From: Leptospiraceae bacterium
Lineage (GTDB): Bacteria; Spirochaetota; Leptospiria; Leptospirales; Leptospiraceae
Assembly (NCBI GenBank): GCA_016711485.1
Contig: JADJSX010000031.1
Span: 113,501-177,500 of the forward strand
Reading direction: 5' to 3'
DNA: 64,000 nt
Shown: piece by piece, positions 60,607 through 64,000 of the stretch
Layout: each line of letters starts with the position of its first letter
How positions within the stretch are numbered: position 1 is the first letter of the stretch
Made by a program: the position numbers and the translations under genes
The notes under the pieces: model-generated
What the model was told of the DNA's origin: nothing
The model's input: only the letters and a program-made list of their open reading frames with translations
Database searches by the model: none

Positions 60607-62154
60607 ATGGAACTTATTAACTGGATTTTAACTTACCCTTTTATATCTTTAGGAATTGGCTTTTTAATTTTTATTTTACTCGTGTTTATTCACGATGTAT
60701 CCCAAACAAAACACACTATAATACATAATTTTCCTGTTGTGGGTCATTTACGTTATTTTCTGGAAATGATTGGACCTGAACTTCGTCAGTATTGGGTTGC
60801 AAATGATAAAGAAGAACGTCCATTTGATAGAACAGAACGACGTTGGATATACGCAACTGCAAAAGGGCAAAATAGTAATTTTGGTTTTGGAACCACAGAA
60901 TTACAATATGAGCCGGGTTATCCAATTATCAAACACCGCGCATTTCCATTTTCTGAATCCAAGGCTTATAAAATTTCTGGCGATCCAACTTGTATTCCCT
61001 GTTTAAAAGTAATTGGAGATTTTCATAAAAGAAAATATCCCTACAGACCGTATTCAATTATTAACGTCTCAGCAATGTCGTTTGGTTCTTTAAGCAAAAA
61101 TGCGATCATGGCGTTGAATATTGGAGCGAGAGACGCTGGGGCATTTCATAACACCGGAGAAGGTGGAATATCTCCTTATCATTTGAATGGAGCCGATGTT
61201 GTTTGGCAAATTGGAACTGGTTACTTCGGAGCAAGAAATAAAGAAGGAAAATTCGATATCCAAATATTAAAACAAAAAGTTGAAAAATACAAAAATGTGC
61301 GGATGATCGAAATTAAACTCTCTCAAGGTGCAAAACCTGGAAAAGGAGGAATTTTACCGGGGATAAAGGTAAATGCGGAAATCGCCGAGGCAAGAGATGT
61401 AGAGATTGGAAAAGATTGTATATCGCCAAATTCACACTCTGAGTTTTCAAATGTTCCTGAATTAATTCAATTTATCGAAATGATTGCCGGTGAAACGGGA
61501 TTACCCGTTGGAATAAAATCTGCAATAGGCGAAATTGAATTTTGGAACGAACTTGCTACGGAAATGAAAAAAAGCAGACGAGGTCCTGATTTTATTACGA
61601 TAGACGGTGGAGAAGGGGGGACGGGTGCAGCTCCTTTGACATATGCGGATCATGTGTCTTTGCCGTTTAAAATTGCCTTCCAAAGAGTTTACACATTATT
61701 TCAAAAACATGGAATCTCCGAAAGAATTGTTTGGATTGGAGCGGGTAAACTTGGTTTTCCGGATCGTGCTGTTGTTGCCCTAGCTATGGGTTGTGATTTA
61801 GTGAATGTGGCACGCGAAGCGATGCTTTCTATTGGTTGTATCCAAGCGGAACAATGTCATACAGACCATTGTCCTTCTGGAGTCGCAACGCAAAATTGGT
61901 GGTTACAAAAAGGTATCAATCCTACATTAAAATCCAAACGAACAGCACTTTATTTGAAAGGTTTTCGAAAAGAGTTATTATCATTGGCACATTCCTGTGG
62001 TTATGAACATCCGTCTCAATTTACAGGAAAGGATATAGAAATTTCTTTAGGTATGAATAAATTTACGACTCTCGAAGAACAACTTGGCTACAAACGAGAT
62101 GATCGAAAATTTACTCGAATGGCGGATTACGGCAGTTTTCCTTCCAGATACTAA
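60607..62154 (+). CDS. FMN-binding glutamate synthase-family protein, membrane-anchored
   Basis: 515 residues. One N-terminal membrane segment (FISLGIGFLIFILLVFIH), then an FMN TIM barrel: INVSAMSFGSLSKNA, NTGEGGISPYHL, KLSQGAKPGKGGILPG, DFITIDGGEGGTGAAPL and a 3Fe-4S-like Cys set in GCIQAEQCHTDHCPSGVAT. This is the short, stand-alone GltB central domain (archaeal-type) with no amidotransferase or NADPH domain. Proteins of this kind may be ferredoxin-dependent glutamate synthases or oxidoreductases of unknown substrate. All main flavin residues are kept. Confidence 0.82.
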   Translation: MELINWILTYPFISLGIGFLIFILLVFIHDVSQTKHTIIHNFPVVGHLRYFLEMIGPELRQYWVANDKEERPFDRTERRWIYATAKGQNSNFGFGTTELQYEPGYPIIKHRAFPFSESKAYKISGDPTCIPCLKVIGDFHKRKYPYRPYSIINVSAMSFGSLSKNAIMALNIGARDAGAFHNTGEGGISPYHLNGADVVWQIGTGYFGARNKEGKFDIQILKQKVEKYKNVRMIEIKLSQGAKPGKGGILPGIKVNAEIAEARDVEIGKDCISPNSHSEFSNVPELIQFIEMIAGETGLPVGIKSAIGEIEFWNELATEMKKSRRGPDFITIDGGEGGTGAAPLTYADHVSLPFKIAFQRVYTLFQKHGISERIVWIGAGKLGFPDRAVVALAMGCDLVNVAREAMLSIGCIQAEQCHTDHCPSGVATQNWWLQKGINPTLKSKRTALYLKGFRKELLSLAHSCGYEHPSQFTGKDIEISLGMNKFTTLEEQLGYKRDDRKFTRMADYGSFPSRY

Positions 62155-62238
62155 AAAATGAAATTTTACATATAAAATAGAATCAGTATTTCGTTTGTAG
62201 TGAAAATAAAATTCTGCCTCTAAAGTATCTTGATTTTT

Positions 62239-63300
62239 ATGCATAAAATCCTCTATCTTTTTTTATTTCTCAGTCTATCGTTTGTAATGAAGGCTGAAGA
62301 AGAAAAACCAATATGGATGTCTATTCGTATGACTTCAGATCATAATTTTCGAGGTTATAATTACGGAGCATTGGCAAGTCAGAGAAATAATACTTCTTAT
62401 ACAAATTATACATTTGCACCTGCTCTTCAGCCTCAGTTTATTTATTCTACTCCACTCAAAGGATTAAAAACTCTATTTTGGGGAAATTTTTTTTTAAATA
62501 ATCTGAAGGATAAGGATAATGATCTTTTTGCGCTACAGGATGGGCCGGGAGAATCTGATCGGACGTCGGCAATTATATCTGAAATGCAATCTGGAACTGG
62601 AGTATATGATCCTTCAAAAACCAGAAGTTATAGAGAACGAAATTCACTCGGAAGATATGACGGAATATTTTTTGGAATTTATTATGATTGGAAAACTGCT
62701 ATTGGAGATTGGTCGGTCGGAACTTGGATGTGGAATAACTTAAATCGTTTTGGAAAGTATTCCTGGCAAGAGTGGTTTATTTGGTATACTCCTCCATTTG
62801 CGAAATGGGCTAATCCGAAATTGAGTTTTTTTCTGAATACTTCTTTTGATAATGGTGGATCTTCTTCTACTCCACTTGCTAATACGAATGGGCAGAATTA
62901 TATCCAACTAGATTTCAGTCATACGTTCTTTTCACAGAGGTTAATTCATGTTATCCCTAAGTTGCAAGCTGGCTATGTGCAAAACAATGATAATACAAAT
63001 AAACGTTCAGGAATTTCGAATGCGATAGCTTCCTTACAATTTGTTTTGGGGAATATGGATTTGACGATGCAAGTTTTATATCGACCGGAGGCTAAGTTGT
63101 ACGATACGTACGATCAAAATCGAAGTGATGGGAAATTGCCCGATCCTGCAAGGCAATACGGAAACAACCGAGCGGTTTATGATGAGTTAGCCAGGCGATA
63201 TCCGAAAGATGTGGCGAGTGCAATTTTTAATGAGTGGACTTCTGAAAAGTTTGTAAGGACAATTTTCATTTTTTCAATGGGGTATACGATTGAGTTTTAG
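62239..63300 (+). CDS. Outer-membrane beta-barrel protein
   Basis: 353 residues from the ATG at 62239, which gives a clean signal peptide (HKILYLFLFLSLSFVMKAEE); the upstream TTG adds three residues. The mature part has alternating hydrophobic strands rich in Trp, Tyr and Asn (DWSVGTWMWNNLNRFGKYSW) and ends in Phe (FSMGYTIEF), the usual last strand of outer-membrane barrels. No known transport domain. Role and substrate unknown. Confidence 0.7.
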   Translation: MHKILYLFLFLSLSFVMKAEEEKPIWMSIRMTSDHNFRGYNYGALASQRNNTSYTNYTFAPALQPQFIYSTPLKGLKTLFWGNFFLNNLKDKDNDLFALQDGPGESDRTSAIISEMQSGTGVYDPSKTRSYRERNSLGRYDGIFFGIYYDWKTAIGDWSVGTWMWNNLNRFGKYSWQEWFIWYTPPFAKWANPKLSFFLNTSFDNGGSSSTPLANTNGQNYIQLDFSHTFFSQRLIHVIPKLQAGYVQNNDNTNKRSGISNAIASLQFVLGNMDLTMQVLYRPEAKLYDTYDQNRSDGKLPDPARQYGNNRAVYDELARRYPKDVASAIFNEWTSEKFVRTIFIFSMGYTIEF

Positions 63301-63472
63301 AGAGATGTTTTGAACTAAACGGGGTAAATTTATTCTCGTAAGTTACATCATTCATAGTATTCTTCATCCCCATATTTTCCTTATCCCCCTATCTCCTTTC
63401 TTCATTTCCCAATCGAGTTTGCTTACATAGTATATCAAAAACGAAATTCTAAGCTTTTACACAAGTTCTTTA

Positions 63473-63508
63473 TATGACATTTTTTGATTTAATATTAAAA
63501 ATGTCATA
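63473..63508. promoter_or_regulatory. 12-bp inverted repeat upstream of the ATPase gene
   Basis: TATGACATTTTT and AAAAATGTCATA are perfect inverted arms 12 bp apart, about 44 bp before the start of the ATPase gene. It could be an operator or a bidirectional terminator between the barrel gene and the ATPase gene. Confidence 0.4.
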
Positions 63509-63551
63509 ACAAATTTTATCTGAGATTTAATAATGTCGTAGAGAGTTTACT

Positions 63552-64000
63552 ATGTACCGATACCTTACGCCACTGATTGAAAAAGATTTAGAAAGCAAAA
63601 TGGTATTTCTAGGTGGTCCTAGACAAATTGGTAAAACGACACTAGCGATTTCGTTTTTAGAAAACGGACATCCCGAACATCCCGCCTACATAAACTGGGA
63701 TTTGTGGATGGACAAAGAAAAATTAATCAAAGGAGAAATTCCGAAAGAGCCAATTCTTATCTTGAATGAAATTCATAAATACCCAAACTGGAGAAATTTA
63801 GTAAAAGGATTTTATGATAAATACAAACTCAAAACAAAATTCCTGATAACGGGGTCGGCTAATTCAGATTACTACCACAAAGGAGGGGAGTCTTTGATGG
63901 GACGTGTGCATTCGTATCGTCTACATCCATTTTCCTTGGAGGAGTTAATCAAAAACAGAAATAAGGAAGACTTGGAAACTCTTTTAAAATTCGGTGGATT
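63552..64000 (+). CDS. AAA_14/DUF4143 ATPase (partial, runs off the window)
   Basis: 149 residues visible from MYRYLTPLIEKDLESK. Walker A is LGGPRQIGKTTLA near 20-32; Walker B reads ILILNEIHKYPNW, with Asn where this family normally has Asp. The sensor block is FLITGSANSDYYHKGGESLMGR, then HPFSLEELI. The DUF4143 C-terminal domain lies beyond the window. A GAGAG ribosome site and a TAATAAT box lie upstream. Such ATPases are common accessory genes of unknown function. The Asn may impair ATP hydrolysis. Confidence 0.8.
   Translation, partial: MYRYLTPLIEKDLESKMVFLGGPRQIGKTTLAISFLENGHPEHPAYINWDLWMDKEKLIKGEIPKEPILILNEIHKYPNWRNLVKGFYDKYKLKTKFLITGSANSDYYHKGGESLMGRVHSYRLHPFSLEELIKNRNKEDLETLLKFGG

Noticed and set aside
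1..64000. tRNA, rRNA, intact insertion sequence or prophage genes
   Set aside because: No T-loop-like GTTCGAATC with matching cloverleaf, no transposase or phage structural motif was found by reading both strands.

Overview
The window is low-GC DNA, very probably from a spirochaete of the Leptospiraceae. The family call is inferred from gene content: a 1,885-residue Ser/Thr kinase-ATPase-GAF-SpoIIE phosphatase next to a STAS protein, a recX-alaS pair, many lipoproteins with short leaders, PilZ and SpoIIE proteins, and a decayed gene ending in a DUF1566/Lcl-like domain. I found no rRNA, tRNA, CRISPR array, intact transposase or prophage.

Layout. 0-1.7 kb is a decayed edge: a broken secreted-protein gene, a BrnT-like/CopG-like toxin-antitoxin pair, and a scar in which the head of an antitoxin gene is joined to the tail of a PIN toxin gene. 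2-8 kb holds the giant sensor kinase/phosphatase and its STAS partner. 8.2-10.9 kb is a three-gene operon (AfsA-like hotdog plus PilZ-like protein, HAD phosphatase-like protein, SDR reductase) that recalls the enzyme set for gamma-butyrolactones. 11.5-18.7 kb is metabolic: cobalamin adenosyltransferase, peptide transporter, MORN lipoprotein, cysK, a MetB/MetC-type enzyme, a J-domain protein and thiL. 19.3-25.6 kb is rplM-rpsI, recX-alaS, yajQ and a 464-residue protein with a beta-carbonic-anhydrase-like CxDxR...H...C pattern.

26-35.5 kb is the most unusual accessory region. An SGNH-hydrolase/lipoprotein module on the minus strand is followed by a PilZ membrane protein, a lipoprotein, and a tandem array of a roughly 0.87-kb cassette. 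Each cassette is a Cys-patterned surface lipoprotein gene plus the 5' third of an SGNH gene. Only the last SGNH copy is near full length, and an in-frame TGA interrupts it. The truncated copies are mosaics of one another, which indicates gene conversion. Near-identical 73-bp repeats lie on both sides of the array.

35.7-41.6 kb encodes a five-subunit HyfB-C-E-F-G-like membrane complex whose large subunit lacks the NiFe-binding cysteines. No small FeS subunit gene follows; a five-haem c-type lipoprotein is convergent. 42.7-46.9 kb has ftsK and crotonyl-CoA carboxylase/reductase. 47.6-54.3 kb is a signalling cluster (CheY-like, CheX-like, GAF-Hpt-HATPase, REC-cyclase, hybrid kinase) between outward-facing inverted copies of one small gene start. 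55-64 kb is mixed: OsmC, SHOCT protein, SpoIIE phosphatase, a previously uncalled 57-residue membrane protein, luciferase-like oxidoreductase, a Cys/Lys/Glu-rich secreted protein, FMN glutamate-synthase-like protein, an outer-membrane protein and the start of an AAA/DUF4143 ATPase.

Intergenic DNA is full of short dispersed elements: perfect palindromes of about 28 bp (one inside the giant kinase gene), hairpins of the form TGTTGC...GCAACA, and MITE-like units. Several sit exactly at the ends of broken genes, so repeat-mediated rearrangement seems to have shaped the accessory parts.
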